The position numbers and the translations under genes were made by a program. This document shows, piece after piece, positions 1 through 11,640 of a DNA stretch of 64,000 bases. The notes under the pieces were generated by a model. That model saw only the letters and a program-made list of their open reading frames with translations. It made no database searches and had not been told where the DNA came from. Numbering within the stretch: position 1 is the stretch's first letter; each line of letters opens with the position of its first letter. The DNA is from Dicyema japonicum (lineage: Eukaryota > Dicyemida > Rhombozoa > Dicyemidae), in assembly GCA_011109175.1 (NCBI GenBank), contig RDEW01000058.1:6033-70032 (forward strand), in the 5' to 3' direction.

Positions 1-124
1 TATTTAAATACAACTAAGAACATAAAGTAATTTTTATTTAAATTTTAAATATTTTTTTTATAATTTATTTAAATTTTAGAACCAAAAAATCGGTTGATTC
101 ATTTACTAAAAAAAAGACATATTC

Positions 125-270
125 GATTTGCCGCGTGGCGCCATGTGGTGCTGCGTTGTTAATTGGTTTAATTTTTCCGCTTGCTTGTCTGTTCTTCCTC
201 TCTTCCTATTAGAGTGGCGTCATATGATCCACCTGTTTAGGTGACGCCCAGTGCCAGGCCGGCACTAAAA
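125..270 (+). repeat. Short interspersed repeat SINE-A, copy 1
   Basis: GC-richer block starting near TGGCGCCATGTGGTGCTGCG and running through a GCCAGGCCGGCA motif to an A-run. The same order of blocks recurs on the minus strand at about 22,865-23,075 and 13,935-14,100, so this is a dispersed family. No protein is recognised; the weak ORFs across the copies are not in a conserved frame. Copy boundaries are approximate. Confidence 0.6.
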
Positions 271-284
271 AAAATCATTTGCTC

Positions 285-447
285 TTCCCCACTCCATTGG
301 AAAGGTTTCCACACCTGCATGTAATGGACGTCTTACCTTTTATGTTGATCCCGGATAAACTCTGTTTCTGTAGAAGTGGAAACTGGATACACCTAATTAG
401 TTGTTTACTTTAACTACTTTCTCGTTGTATCCGGGGTTAATAAATAA
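285..447 (+). repeat. Short retroposon SINE-B with hairpin 3' end
   Basis: About 160 bp ending in a stem GGATACA (385-391) / TGTATCC (426-432), then GGGG and a TTAATAAATAAATAA tail. Related copies lie at 6,231-6,375 (+) and 19,075-19,210 (-). The stem is a base-pair-compensated version of the GGATCAC/GTGATCC stem at RT-B 3' ends elsewhere in the window. The TAA tail suits a retroposon copied by a LINE enzyme. There is no clear tRNA head. Confidence 0.55.
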
Positions 448-1369
448 ATAACTAAAAGAAAGAAAAAACAGTATGTTTAATTTTATTAGTTTAAGAATTG
501 ATAATTTTTACGGCGCTTAGTAAAATCATTAAAGAACAATAATTTAAAAAAATCAACATTTTTATTATCTATAAATTTGTTTCGTTAAAACAAACCATTT
601 TATTTTATTTAAATGCTTTGGATCATCTATGTTCTTTATACTCAATTTTTTGAAAAAATCTCAGGTTTTTACGCGTAATTAAGCCAGATGCGGTTTAAGT
701 CAACGTTTTCATTGTTCATTTCGTACATAAGTTCTGGAGGCAAAGGTACAGAAACAAATGCTAAAGCAGTTCACACATGTAATCTATGTTAAACCAAATT
801 AATTATATTTGTAATTTACTAAGGAAATTAGTTCATTGTCATAAATAACACTTTTTATCTTTTCTTTCATAACTGCCTTAAATAAGTACGTTAAAAAAAA
901 GAGAGTCCTAAATGACTAAGTGAGAAAGCACTGATGATGAGGAGGATGAGGTTGAAATTAAAGGGTATCCTGTACTATATTTTAATTTGAGTAGGTAAAT
1001 GTATTTGACCTGCTTTCTATTTAAGTTATTTTGAGTAATTTAGCTATTTTCACTTCCAACGGTTGTTCAGTAACGCATACCTTCAGATTAACATATCTAT
1101 CTTAAATAGTAGTCATTAGGCAATATTGACAGAATTAGTCGATCAGACTAGCAAGTTTTCCTTGCATCTTTTCCGGAATGGGCATGCCCCTCTTCTATCC
1201 TACCGAGCCTAAATATCAGTGACAGTCAATACACTAACCATTTTCCAATTGTCAAATGAAAAAAATGAAAAATGAATTAAAACAAAAAGTTGTGGAATAG
1301 GTAACTACCAGTGCGCCGGTTGGCCTGGACTGTTCCTCCGGGTACCCCTAATTTTTGCTATCCATCCAA
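448..1369. other. AT-rich spacer, nothing recognised
   Basis: No ORF with recognisable similarity, no structured RNA and no clear repeat termini seen. The stretch is AT-rich with short homopolymers. Confidence 0.5.
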
Positions 1370-1890
1370 TTACTAATTTATCTCCAGAGCGTTGTAGGTA
1401 CAAAGCCAGTACGCCCATTTCCAGATAGTTCTCCTTTTGTAGGTCCTTTCCCCATTATGTTATTCCACGGTGGTCCTAACCGTCCTGCAGGGACCGATGA
1501 TGTGGTTAACAAAGTCCCGTGTAGATCCCANCTCGAGTGCTTCTTCCACAAACCCAGACATCATATGACTTTATTATGCTTAGTTGACATCTGCAAAGCA
1601 TTCGATCTGTTCAATCTTTCAGACAGTTATTTCTAGGAATTTCGATGTTGTTTTTGCAAATCGGGATAAGACATCCGGGTGACGGAGAGAATACAACATC
1701 AAGTGAACCGCTAGTTGTGTGGTTAAACGGAAATTGATTGACAATTAACACTGATAAATGTTTTATATTCCTAATCACCACATACAAGAAAATGTCGACA
1801 AGTCAATTGAAACTGAAGCGAATGGGAAACATTTAAGAAATTGTGGAATCCTGCGAGTGATTTTGATATACACATGAGTTAAAAAGTCCT
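1370..1890 (+). pseudogene. Decayed reverse transcriptase fragment (RT-A-like)
   Basis: Read across frames, the segment carries remains of RT blocks in order: a P-A-G-T-D-D-V-V stretch resembling the RT-A box G-R-S-T-A-D-V-V, then L-L-C-L-V-D-I-C-K-A-F-D (the RT motif with catalytic D in D-x-S-K-A-F-D), then LTINTDK near 1,740 matching TVNTDK of the intact RT-A ORF. The catalytic xADD box is not visible, and frame changes separate the blocks. An N at about 1531 interrupts it. I infer an old, dead LINE copy; assignment to RT-A rather than a sister family is uncertain. Confidence 0.45.
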
Positions 1891-2734
1891 TTAAAGTCCA
1901 TTGCTTGTCAACGAGTCAATCCCAATGACTTCCTACGAATGCTTGAAAGCATGAGAGAGGTTAGCGACATGTTTAGCTTTAAAGATAGAAAACATGCAGT
2001 TATGTACGACAGTTGCTATGTGGGAAGCTTATCAGTTTTCCAATCGTTGACGTACTTCTTACCATTTTTGAAAAGATAGCTAGTAACACTTTTTCCCAAT
2101 AGCTCATATAATCTTCCATATTGAGTTTCTTCTCATAGTCAATGTCATAAAACTGTTTCACCTAAAAATCATCAAATCTTGTACATCATTGAAATCATTC
2201 AAAATAATGTAAAAGTAATAGCATTTAATGATTGCAACGTAAATAATTATTAAAAAGCAGTTTCATAGAACCAGAGAACATTATGTTAACAGAGGTCCCG
2301 TTGGTGCCACACATTTCGAAATTTGTTTCACTAGGCATCTTCATCGCCCTCTGCTGTGTGTATCTGTTCGTAGATCTTCTAGGTCTTCTGCACATTTAAG
2401 TTTTCTTTCAATTCCATTAGGATCCTTGTTTAAAGTCACAGGAAGAGTGACTTTAGACCTTCGCATGAACAATGGTTTGTTTTCATACCTGATTTAGTAA
2501 AAATGTAATATTCATTGACTCCATTTCAATTTTAACAAAGTATATAGACAAATTCGAAAATATCATTTTTTAATAAAAATTGACGTTTGTTCGAATATCG
2601 TCAATTCTTTTGGTCAGTTTCAACAAAGCTCTTGGATATGGCAAAAATTATGATCCATATGGAATCCATAACGAGTGAGTAAGGAGTCTTCGTCTTCTAC
2701 TATGGCAGTGGTTCCCAACCTGGTTCGGGTTCGG
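1891..2734. other. Spacer, nothing recognised
   Basis: AT-rich; no conserved ORF, RNA gene or repeat boundary seen. Confidence 0.45.
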
Positions 2735-3016
2735 CTGGCATCGTGGTTAGGTGTCGGGCTAATGAGACTTAGGTTACGGGTACAAATCTCGCTGAAGTTC
2801 ACCTGGTGGAAGGTTCCACGCATCTAAGATGCCAAAAGGGTTTGACGAGTGACTCCGTCATCAGTGGATACTCACTGCGGAACTGTATTGTCTAGAAAAG
2901 ACCCACACACAAGAAAAAAAATGAAGATCATTCCTTGGTTCTACGATTAGTTAAAATTAACTGTTTTTTACATAAATAAAGTGTGTGTCCCGCCAATGCG
3001 GAGCTATACATACTAT
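2735..3016 (+). repeat. tRNA-derived SINE-C, copy 1
   Basis: The head resembles a tRNA: box A-like GTGGTTAGGTGTCGGGC and box B-like GGGTACAAATCTC about 40 nt later. The body follows (CACCTGGTGGAAGGTTCCACGC) and the 3' end reads TAAATAAAGTGTGTGTCCCGCC before a degenerate GGAGC hairpin. A minus-strand copy at 47,646-47,945 has the better box B, GGGTTCGAATCTC. Internal RNA polymerase III promoter boxes are what such heads normally provide. This copy looks the more mutated of the two. Confidence 0.7.
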
Positions 3017-4339
3017 GGTCTCGTGAAAATGCNAAAGGCTGTTATCTATTATTTTTATCAGGCCACAAATGCATACTTTACATGAAAAATCATTTTATGT
3101 CTTTTATCGATTCAGTTTTTCTATACAATCTTATTTGGAGTATAGATTGCAAAACTATGTTACGAACGGATTTTTATTTTCATTTTGAAACATGTCTGGT
3201 TTGTGAAAAATCACAGATCAATTGAAACTCGTCTCTTCTCTATAGAATCGTCATCTTTCTTGACATCTTCTTTGATTTCCAAAATAGAATATTAGACAAG
3301 AAAGATGATCAATTTAAAGCCTTGGGTTACATATGCTTTCGAGCCATTTTGAGGTGTTGTTACAACTAAAGTCCATTGAGGTGTTAGTACATCTTCAAAG
3401 ATTCTTAGTCCGATATTGGACAGATGATTGATTAAGTGACTTAACAAATCATAAGTACACCATTCACAGTTTACTCATCAACCTAGCAGAACTACGGTAA
3501 CATGTAGTGGGTAGAGTGAGCTGGAGACGTGTAGTGAAGAGGATCTTAAATCGTGAAGCTCAAATGCACGTAGTCAACGCAACATTCTTCAATTCTGTGA
3601 ACCTGAGTTTAATACTAATAACTCCTTTTACAATTATTCTATGAATATAGCTCTTCCTAAAGAAACGATCGACCTCATACTTTGTCTAACTTACAACATG
3701 TTAATAAAACTGCTGTTAGTAATTCCAAACAATACATTAGTTAAGAGGTTAGAGTATTATGATCTACAATATTCTACTGTGGTTCGATTTTCACTACGGA
3801 TCATTCGGTTGAAAATCAGGTCATTATTTTGACTTAACTTCAACATCTATACATGCCATCGTCTACAACAACTCCAAAAATCTGTCATTTTTCACCTTAC
3901 ATTGTTAATGACCAAGAATTGAATTAATTATGTGTTTATCTGTGAATTCCATAGGCGTGCATCTAAAAGTATGTAAAATTTAAATTTCTAAGGTAAAATA
4001 GACACAGAACTGTATAGTATCTGTCTTTCAACATGCATCGAGTAAAAAACAGAATAAATCAATATATTGAAGTTAATGGGTCAATTCAGTTAGGATCAGA
4101 AATTCATTACTGAGAGAGGATGTGTGATAAATTTGACGTTGATGCTTTTTTTGTTGGAAATAAAGATAATAATTTTAAATGTCGTAAAATTTCATTTATT
4201 GTTTTTTTATAAATTAACTTGTCTAGGATTAATATAAAATAGGTAGAAATGCTATATTTTGGTATCAAAGTAATGTTTGTGTTTTTGGGGGAATGGTCAC
4301 TGAGGAGAAAAAAAAATCTTTTTTTTCAAAATAATGTAT
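3017..4339. other. AT-rich spacer
   Basis: Several short ORFs of 60-80 codons occur on both strands, but none shows a recognisable domain, a second copy in the window or a plausible splice pattern. An N lies at about 3033. Confidence 0.45.
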
Positions 4340-6230
4340 TAATTTTTATTTGTAAAAAATAATCAAATAAATCCAAATAACGAATAGAGTGTATGTTTTG
4401 ACAACTGCAAGAGATAATTTGTAGGATATTCTTAATAACTGCTCGTCAAAGATGTCCTTAGAAGAAATTATAGAAAACTGGATATTTAAAAAAGGTTTTT
4501 GTTCAATTTTCACGGAATAGTTCATCAATACTGTAAGATCCACCAATTCATCCTATTATTGAACTAACATCCATATTAGAATCAAAATGATATAGACTCT
4601 ATTAAAATCTAGTGAACAACATATCCGATAATACAGAGATAATCCAAATGTATAGAAGATGTAAAATTAACAGAAGGGAATCCAATGACTTCCATCTACA
4701 CCAAAAACAACATAAATCATCGGTAAACGTCTTAACTAGAAATTGATGAGGAATCTGAAATCAGTGATAAGGAAAAGTGATAAAACAAGTTTCCTAACTC
4801 TCTTATTTTTAATAAAACCTTTCATAATTCGATAAATTTGTAATGAAAATATTATGAACAAGTTAAACGATGAAGCATTATGTGGAAATATATAAATATT
4901 TAATGTATTTTCAGTAATACCGTCTTCTTCAAAATTAAAAGCAATGTAAAAACTACGTGAGAGATGAATCAAAAATTTATCCAATAAAATTGTGATCAAT
5001 CTGATTGCATTCAATATTGAAGAGAAACTTACATAAATTTTCAATAATGAAGAAATTATACAAATACTGGCAATAATAATGTGGTTATACTCCGACTTTA
5101 AAATTTTATAATATAGTGTTGGCCATACTGAAATATATTATTATTTTTTATAAATAAATTTATTTTTCAATATCATAAATATCTCGTTCGGCAGCCACTA
5201 CCAAATAAACTATTTTGTGGTCGCTTAATAATAATAAGAGGTAGGTTTGTTCGCTACAAATCTAGGCAGTTATCTCGAAATGTGACTTTGTCAAAACTTT
5301 ATAAAAATTAAATCTGTTGACAAAGTATATTTAAATATAATTTAAATAAAGATGGTAACAATTATTAGACTTTTAGATGTGGTCTAGGATCACTTAGTTA
5401 TGTGAGGACATTCTTTTTCCTTTTTACCCCAGTAACCCTGTTTATCAGTGATTATATTTATACAAAATTACAAAGATTGACTTTATTAAACAAAAAAATT
5501 GTAAAACGAAGTATAGAGATGAACTAAGATAATATCTTTGATCGGTCCAAGTTACCCGCAATTGTTGTAGTAACAATTGTAGGTATTACAGAGAGTAATT
5601 GACTTTTTTCAAGAGACTAGACGTCTTTATAAATCAGAAGCCATGTGTAGTAAAACATAGTGACTTGCCTAATTGATCTCCGTTGCCTGTGTCAAAATAA
5701 CAAATGAAACTTAGTTTAATAAATTAAACCGCGTAAAAATAGCAAATATTATTAATTAAAGAAAATATTGAGGCATCTCCCTAGATTTCTCAATTCAACA
5801 AGTACTTCTGTAACACATTCTTGTTCCTATAATTAAATGACCAAAATACCAAAAGTAGATCCTGAATCGCAGGGATTTGCGATGACCTTTCAGCTAAAGC
5901 CTGTATTAATAATGAATTAGATTCTGCTTGAGTATTTTCTATGGTAGAATCAATCGACGGTGGATCTTCAGCTGAGAGTTCGCGAAGATTATCCATTAAG
6001 CTGTTATTAATTTCTTTTAATTTCGATTCGTAAAACTCGATTCTGCCGTTAAGAAAATTAAATATCGGGAGTCCATGAGTGTTTCGTTCGTCCATTATTA
6101 TGTTTAATAATCATTTGGGGAATTTGTATTTATAAGTAAATTATAAAAATTTCACGTATATTAGTCATATTTTTTGTATACAAATTTATAAACTTTCTAT
6201 GAAAAAATAGAAATCGACTCAATTAGAATA
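4340..6230 (-). pseudogene. Copy A of a duplicated, decayed locus (inverted partner at 19.2-21.3 kb)
   Basis: Read on the minus strand, this segment matches 19,205-20,900 (+) over most of its length: the small ORF at 5,790-6,095, a GGCCATACTGAAATATATTA-type block near 5,120, and a hydrophobic reading frame at 4,736-5,044 with an L-C-C-F-W-C-R-W motif just downstream. The final part (4,346-4,546) keeps an open frame but differs from copy B. The plus-strand block at 5,384 (GGATCACTTAGTTATG) is one arm of the recurrent hairpin. Copies A and B differ by many indels, so at most one can be functional. Function not recognised. Confidence 0.5.
5790..6095 (-). CDS. Conserved hypothetical ORF in copy A
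   Basis: The 101-codon ORF starts M-D-E-R-N-T-H-G-L-P-I-F and contains L-N-G-R-I-E-F and Q-A-L-A-E-R-S-S-Q-I-P. The same frame is kept at 19,340-19,600 (+) in copy B with about three-quarters of residues shared, but there the first codon is ATA and a stop falls at I-Q-D-V-L. The middle is acidic and Ser-rich and suggests a short helical protein; no domain is recognised. It may be the 5' exon of a larger gene, because the remaining copy A sequence lies downstream on the same strand. Whether it is expressed is unknown. Confidence 0.4.
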   Translation of the reverse strand: MDERNTHGLPIFNFLNGRIEFYESKLKEINNSLMDNLRELSAEDPPSIDSTIENTQAESNSLLIQALAERSSQIPAIQDLLLVFWSFNYRNKNVLQKYLLN

Positions 6231-6375
6231 TTCGATACTCCACTGGAGGGTTCTCAAGGAATGGGCATCTTTTACCTTATAATCAAGTGACTTTGAAAGG
6301 AGTCTGTTATAGTGAAAGTGGGAACTGGATACACTTAATTCGTTGTCAACTGTTAACTTCTTTCTCCTCGTAAGA
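6231..6375 (+). repeat. SINE-B copy 2
   Basis: Matches 285-447 (+) and, more closely, the reverse complement of 19,075-19,210, including GGAATGGGCATCTT and GTGGGAACTGGATACACTTA. The 3' arm of the hairpin and the TAA tail are missing. It sits at the outer edge of copy A, and its partner sits at the outer edge of copy B, so it was already there when the locus was duplicated. Confidence 0.55.
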
Positions 6376-6751
6376 GTCATGGACTGCTCTAAAGCTGCTA
6401 CGTCAATCTCTCCATTTTAGTATCAATAATTTACTCGTCGACATTATACTCTTCACAAAGAATAACGATTTCGTTCTCGCCGAGCACTTCTGTTTTAGTT
6501 ATTTCTTATTTATTAGCAATTTCAGTCCTTTCGATACTCATTCAAAACAGGATCTTGCATTATATCTTTATTAGCAAATTAATCAAGACATTTAATTGCC
6601 TTAGTCTTTTTAAAACAATTTTTATGGTCTTTTACTTCGTGTGTGAGATATCAAAATGATGGCTTTCCGTAAATTCACAAAAAATGTTCTTTTTCCAAAT
6701 CAAAGGAAAATAATCCAAAAAAGCCTTTTTCTATAATAATACTTAAAGTTT

Positions 6752-7115
6752 TTGATTATACTTGCATCCATGGTTGTAGATGTGCAGTTGTGTTTTTTGG
6801 AAAAAATAAAATTTCAATTTTCAGATATTTTCAAATCGGTTCAGACACCTGGAGCAGCTGCTTCGACTGCGGAGAACCTAAAAAGCAAGAAATATTCTTG
6901 CCTCGGGGATCGCTACCGATTTACTCCTGTTGCGACCGAATCATCGGGAGCCATTGGTCCAATGACGCCTGAGTTTTTGCGAGAACTCGGAGGATTGCTT
7001 GCCAGAAAGAAAAAGGATCAACGAGAAGGGTTATGGTTAAGACAAAAGATTGGAATAGCCATACTCCGAGGAACTTGTTTGCAATCCACGCAGCAGGCTT
7101 CCTCAACTGACATTT
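6752..7115 (+). pseudogene. RT-C retroelement, C-terminal fragment
   Basis: In one open frame from about 6,835 the product reads S-V-Q-T-P-G-A-A-A-S, then K-S-K-K-Y-S-C-L-G-D-R-Y-R-F-T-P-V-A, then E-S-S-G-A-I-G-P, F-L-R-E-L-G-G and finally L-R-Q-K-I-G-I-A-I-L-R-G. That order of blocks is the C-terminal region of a widespread class of metazoan non-LTR polyproteins that follows a PD-(D/E)XK-like core. The core itself is absent, because this copy starts at the same point (just before SVQTPG) at which the copy at 26.6 kb is joined to extra upstream sequence. The RT domain is missing, so the fragment is dead. Confidence 0.65.
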
Positions 7116-7189
7116 GTTCAATTGTTAAAAAAATTATTTTGTTTAAAAAAAAAAATTTCGTTAAAACATGGAACATTATCAATGAGTAA

Positions 7190-8360
7190 AAATAACTTTT
7201 TCTATAACATTTTAATTCATCACTATGATGACTGATGAAAACATTAAAAAATTATGTGGCATTCAAACCCTTTTATTTATAGTACAATAATTTTCAAAGT
7301 CTAAACCTTTTTAAAATTCTTGGTCTTTTATTATGACCAATAAAAAGGATTAATTTTTATTGTTCTAGTTTCATTAGCACAAAGAGCTATAGTAATCCTC
7401 AATTTTGATTCTTTATGCCATTTCTATCTTTAGATGAATTTTTTTAAAAAGGTAAGATTGAAAAAGAGTTTAGCTTCATCCATTTTTACTAATACGTCAT
7501 GGTCAACTCCTTTTAACTGATCATATTTCTTTTTTCATATAAATTTCATCTTGTGTAAGATGTTAGCTTCTTCGTGAAGAATTTAGTTTAAAATTAAATC
7601 TTCCTTTAATTCTGTGTAGCCTTTACTAACTTCAAAATTATTTATTCCAAGCTTTTCACAAAATACTTTAGCTTATGAAATGATAATATTTTCAGTAATA
7701 AAACCATTAATTTCATTCAATCAACAAGTGATTATCAAATAGATGATATTTACCACTAGATTGTCTTGACTTGTTAATCGTAGTTTTAGTTTGCCAACAT
7801 TCACGGTTTTTTAGAATTTTTGAAAGAGTAGAAATTCCCAAATAAGAGTTCATTTTTATATCGTAGATATGGGATAATTCTGAGAGTCATGTATTTTTAC
7901 TTCATAAATTTACTTTTTTCTAACAAATTGGCGCTGTTTGATTTTAAATTTAAAAGTAAATTCATCTGAATGTATGATAAAAAAATAAATTAATACAAAA
8001 TTATTAATAAATGTCTTTTAAAAATTTAAGTTTCAGTTTACTGAAGCCTGTTTGTAAGAAAACTTTGTAAAATTTTACTGACTAATCAAAAAAAATTCGG
8101 ATTAGTATAGTTTTCAAAATATTGAAGTTCTGATTAATAAGGGTTTACTGTATTTATTACGTAATAAAAGGATTATCATATTATTGATTTGGACTCTGAT
8201 TGTTGACATTATAGGCTTAGATTCTAGTCACAAAGACTTTTATAACTTTGTGTAGCGTTATAACGTGGTGTGTCTTGTGGCGTTCTGCTAACATTTATAA
8301 TTATTTTCTTTTTTCCTTTTGAAAATAAATCTTTCACTTTAAAGTTAAATAAAAATATTA
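7190..8360. other. AT-rich spacer
   Basis: No recognisable gene. One copy of a 19-bp direct repeat lies at 8,190-8,208; its twin is at 8,800-8,818. Confidence 0.45.
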
Positions 8361-8645
8361 AAAAAGATGACTTTTTACCTTAAAGATGTCGAGATGACTT
8401 TGGTAAAATGTTCCACTTACCCAAAGGACCCGTTAAAATTAATTTTTATAAGATTTAAAAAAGATGACTTTTTTACCTAAAGATGTCGATGACTTTGGTA
8501 AAATGTTCTACTTACCCATAAAACCCGTTATAATCACTTTTTATAAGATCTAAAGAAGATGACATTTTACTTAAAGATGTCGAGACCTTGGTAAAATCAA
8601 TTTTTATAAAATTTAAAAAAAAGACTTTTTTAAAGATGTCGTTTC
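8361..8645. repeat. Tandem repeat, about 95-bp unit, three and a half copies
   Basis: Units begin at about 8,361, 8,457 and 8,552 with a partial unit from about 8,615. Each has AAAAGATGACTTTTT, then AAAGATGTCGA, GACTTTGGTAAAATGTT and TTTTTATAAGATTTAA. The copies have diverged by substitutions and small deletions. No ORF runs through. Confidence 0.75.
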
Positions 8646-8818
8646 GCTAAAATCTCGTGATGTTTATTTATGAACTTATGCAAAACCTTAAAAAATTAAT
8701 TAGAGGCCATTCTGAATGAAACGGTGTTGTTGGGTTCTAAAAATTCCGTAGTGGAACCCTTCTTCATTCTTTGAACTGTTGATTTCTTGTCAAATGATGT
8801 GGACTCTGATTGTTGACA

Positions 8819-9000
8819 CATTCGAGATGAGTCAATATCTATTTTTTCTAGGAATTTTAGAAGTAAACATACAAAATATGACTAACATAGTGAAAATTAA
8901 GAAATTAACTTTAAATGGGATATTCTTAATAACTGCTCGGCAATTATGTCATCAGAAGAAAGTATTGAAAACTGAATATTAAATTACCTAAATGGCGAAA
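8819..9000 (+). repeat. Internally deleted derivative of the copy A/B locus
   Basis: The left part (GAGATGAGTCAAT..TATTTTTTC near 8,825) matches the start of copy B at about 19,210. The right part (GATATTCTTAATAACTGCTCG near 8,920) matches the far end of copy A at about 4,425. The roughly 1.7 kb between these points in the full copies is absent. Confidence 0.45.
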
Positions 9001-11359
9001 TTAGATATTATAAAAGACGACAAACACAGATCAAAATAATATTGGACGATTGGACTTGTGTACTCCATGACGGAGATCCACCTAATCCTGATACATCCAT
9101 GGACCAAAATTACCCTAGTGAGCAAGGTTCATAAAAGTGTAATTTTTAGAGATGTTACTGCGAGAACGTGAGGTCTTTTTTCTATCGATGGTATGTTATT
9201 TTTTCAAATATAGGAATATGAATGTAATCGTGCAATCCTGAATGCTATTAGAAGGTACGCAGAAATCTAAACTTTCATTAATTACTAATAAACGCTTTAT
9301 TTTGGTCGTTAAGTTAACTGACTTGAATTCATTTTCATTATTACAGAGAGGTGATCCTTTAGTTTTTTAATTTTGATTCTACTCAAACCCGGTGCTTCCT
9401 TCATTCAGAAATTCTCGTCTTCAATGTCTGTCGAGGGCTTTCATGCATCGTGTAGCTAAGTACAATAGAGATATGGCACTACCACAATCCACATAATATA
9501 AAGTTCCTTAGTCATTTGTCTACTCTTTAAATGAAGCGGGTAAGAGAAGTATCATAGTGACTATTGTTTCTCGTGCCGCATCTGTGTACATCCCGGGTTT
9601 TCAAAAATTCCTATCATAAGAAGTAAATTCGATTCAAATTTTGCTATAATCAATTTGCACAAACAAATCAGCTAGCGTGAACGAACAATTAATTGCATGT
9701 AGTTTCTATGGTCATGACTGATGGACAGCAACTTAAAGACTTTTAATTTATTTAGGTAGTTTGTAGAGCAGGAGTTAATAATATTGTAGATATCTATCCA
9801 AAGCGGTGGCAGCCTCTTTCCTCCTCTTGAGAAAGTTTGCCACCTACCCATCCTTATTCCTACTCCACATTGGAATTAGTCAGTTCTCTTCCAACTTCAA
9901 ATGGTCAGTTCCACTTGTTGTTTTGAAACAAATATTAAATATCACCGGGAGGCCTTAATCCCACTGTTGTTTACAGCCACCATACTTTCAAGAGTTCTCT
10001 TCAACATGACTGAATTCCAAGTTAAACGTATTATTTAAAATATTCACTATTATCCCCCAAATTCTACTATTTTGTGATCCACTGTGATATTTTTATTATT
10101 AAAGCGTAATTAGAGAAAAAAGTCATTATTATGTATCTTGTGCCTCCCTGTAGCAAACTTTCTCCAAGTACCACCATTGTGAGTTTTCTTAAGGATAGTG
10201 AGATAAGATTGTCTTTACTCCATCGCGTATTTGCATCGCTGAAATCAGCTGTATCCGCTTGTGCACGGCGAAAGCAAAAGTCCGTAGTTAAACAATCAGA
10301 TTCGAGGAACAGTAAGCCATATTCACTCATATTAAATTACTGCCTGATGGTCTCTTGTAATAAGCAAGCTGATATGACATTTTTGAAAAGATCCAAGTAT
10401 AACGGATACATCTCCATCGTCCTAAAGTCTATGCACGTTGAATAAGACAAAGTTGAAGTGTTGACATTGATAAGACGTAAGCGAAAAAATATAATTGCAC
10501 CAACAAAAGAATAATAAATTAAATTTTTTAAATTAAATAATTATTTAAAATCAATATATTTAACAAAAAAATTAAATATTTTAACAATTAGCAAACTTCA
10601 TTGCCTGTCTAATCGCCCGCCTTTTGATCCAGGTTCGATCTGGTTACAAAACAGCTCCGTAAGCACCTCGTTCAATTGAGCTTTCTGCCGATATGGTATC
10701 TCTGGACTCTGCCTGCTATATTGCAGTGTAAGACTCTCTTGAGTCCGCTTAAAAACAGCGGACTGTAATTAGTCCTGGAACTTCTTATTTAGCTCTATCT
10801 GTCTCAGTTTACTTTGTTGCAATTCTTTCCCACATCATTACTATTTGAATAAATAGGATGCGATCTAGATGCAACGAAAGTACATAGCCACTCGCCTTTG
10901 AATTCGGTTGTACAACTCCTTTTTCGAACCAATTCTACTTTATAACGTGGGGACCTGTTGCTTAATTACAAAAGAACTTGAAAACGTCAACTTTATCCAC
11001 AGATAAAAACTGCGACCTCTTCTGGAAGTTTACTGGCCAAATTGGATAACCAACAACGAGGTATATAGAATTACTCTAAACCTAAACCATGGCATAAATC
11101 CTATCCCTTAACCATATCTAATTCTAATCCGTCCCCTAAACATACCTACGTGTATTCTCAAACCATAATCAATGCATAAAATCAACATAATCAATAATTA
11201 ATCTCATTCATAATCAACACCTAAATCTAATCTCTTAAGCCGAAAAAATCAAAAATTCTTTTTAGAGTGGACAGTCATTTAAAACAATTCTTTATTCTGC
11301 TTTGGTGGATCATCATTGTTTGCGAGTTACCACCATCTATGTGCACCATATGCTCTTGT
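9001..11359. other. Spacer with two unassigned ORFs and a tRNA-like T-arm
   Basis: Overlapping ORFs of 104 codons (10,131-10,445, +) and 87 codons (10,067-10,330, -) are open on opposite strands; neither shows a recognised domain. Near 10,620 a T-arm-like CCAGGTTCGATCTGG follows a possible box A (TAGCAAACTTC), but no acceptor stem pairs, so it is probably a SINE or tRNA remnant. Nothing else is supported. Confidence 0.4.
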
Positions 11360-11365
11360 ATATCT

Positions 11366-11640
11366 CTACTTGATAAATTGATGTGTCCAAGTGGTAATAT
11401 AAAGCTGCTTTTTTCGTTGATGGTTTGAAATCACAATCCATTCGTGTAATAACTCTATCTTTAACATTAAAAGATTCTTCATTTTTCCAGCGTCAGTTCT
11501 TACGCATTTCTTCTGCAGCAAGCGAAGTATGTCTTCGATCAGAATCCACTGACAGCGATAAATCTTTATCTTCATACTGTAGTAAATTCAAACGTTAATC
11601 CGAAGGTCCATTAAAAATTTTTAATAGAACATGTTTCGTT
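11366..11640 (-). CDS. Candidate spliced exons of an unknown gene
   Basis: On the minus strand an open exon after a TTTACTACAG acceptor reads Y-E-D-K-D-L-S-L-S-V-D-S-D-R-R-H-T-S-L-A-A-E-E-M. A GT..AG segment of 27 nt can then be removed to continue Q-S-F-N-V-K-D-R-V-I-T-R-M-D-C-D-F-K-P-S-T-K-K-A. The intron length and form match those in the confirmed genes at 57-64 kb, which is the main support. The product is not recognised, and neither the 5' nor the 3' end can be placed. It could be a host gene fragment or a decayed transposase. Confidence 0.25.

Noticed and set aside
10590-10660. tRNA gene suggested by CCAGGTTCGATCTGG
   Set aside because: The T-arm pairs, but no matching acceptor stem or anticodon arm could be built; at best a SINE or tRNA remnant.
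11080-11240. Interstitial telomere-like sequence (CCTAAACCTAAACC and similar)
   Set aside because: Only two adjacent approximate units; the rest is ordinary A/C-rich text without periodicity.
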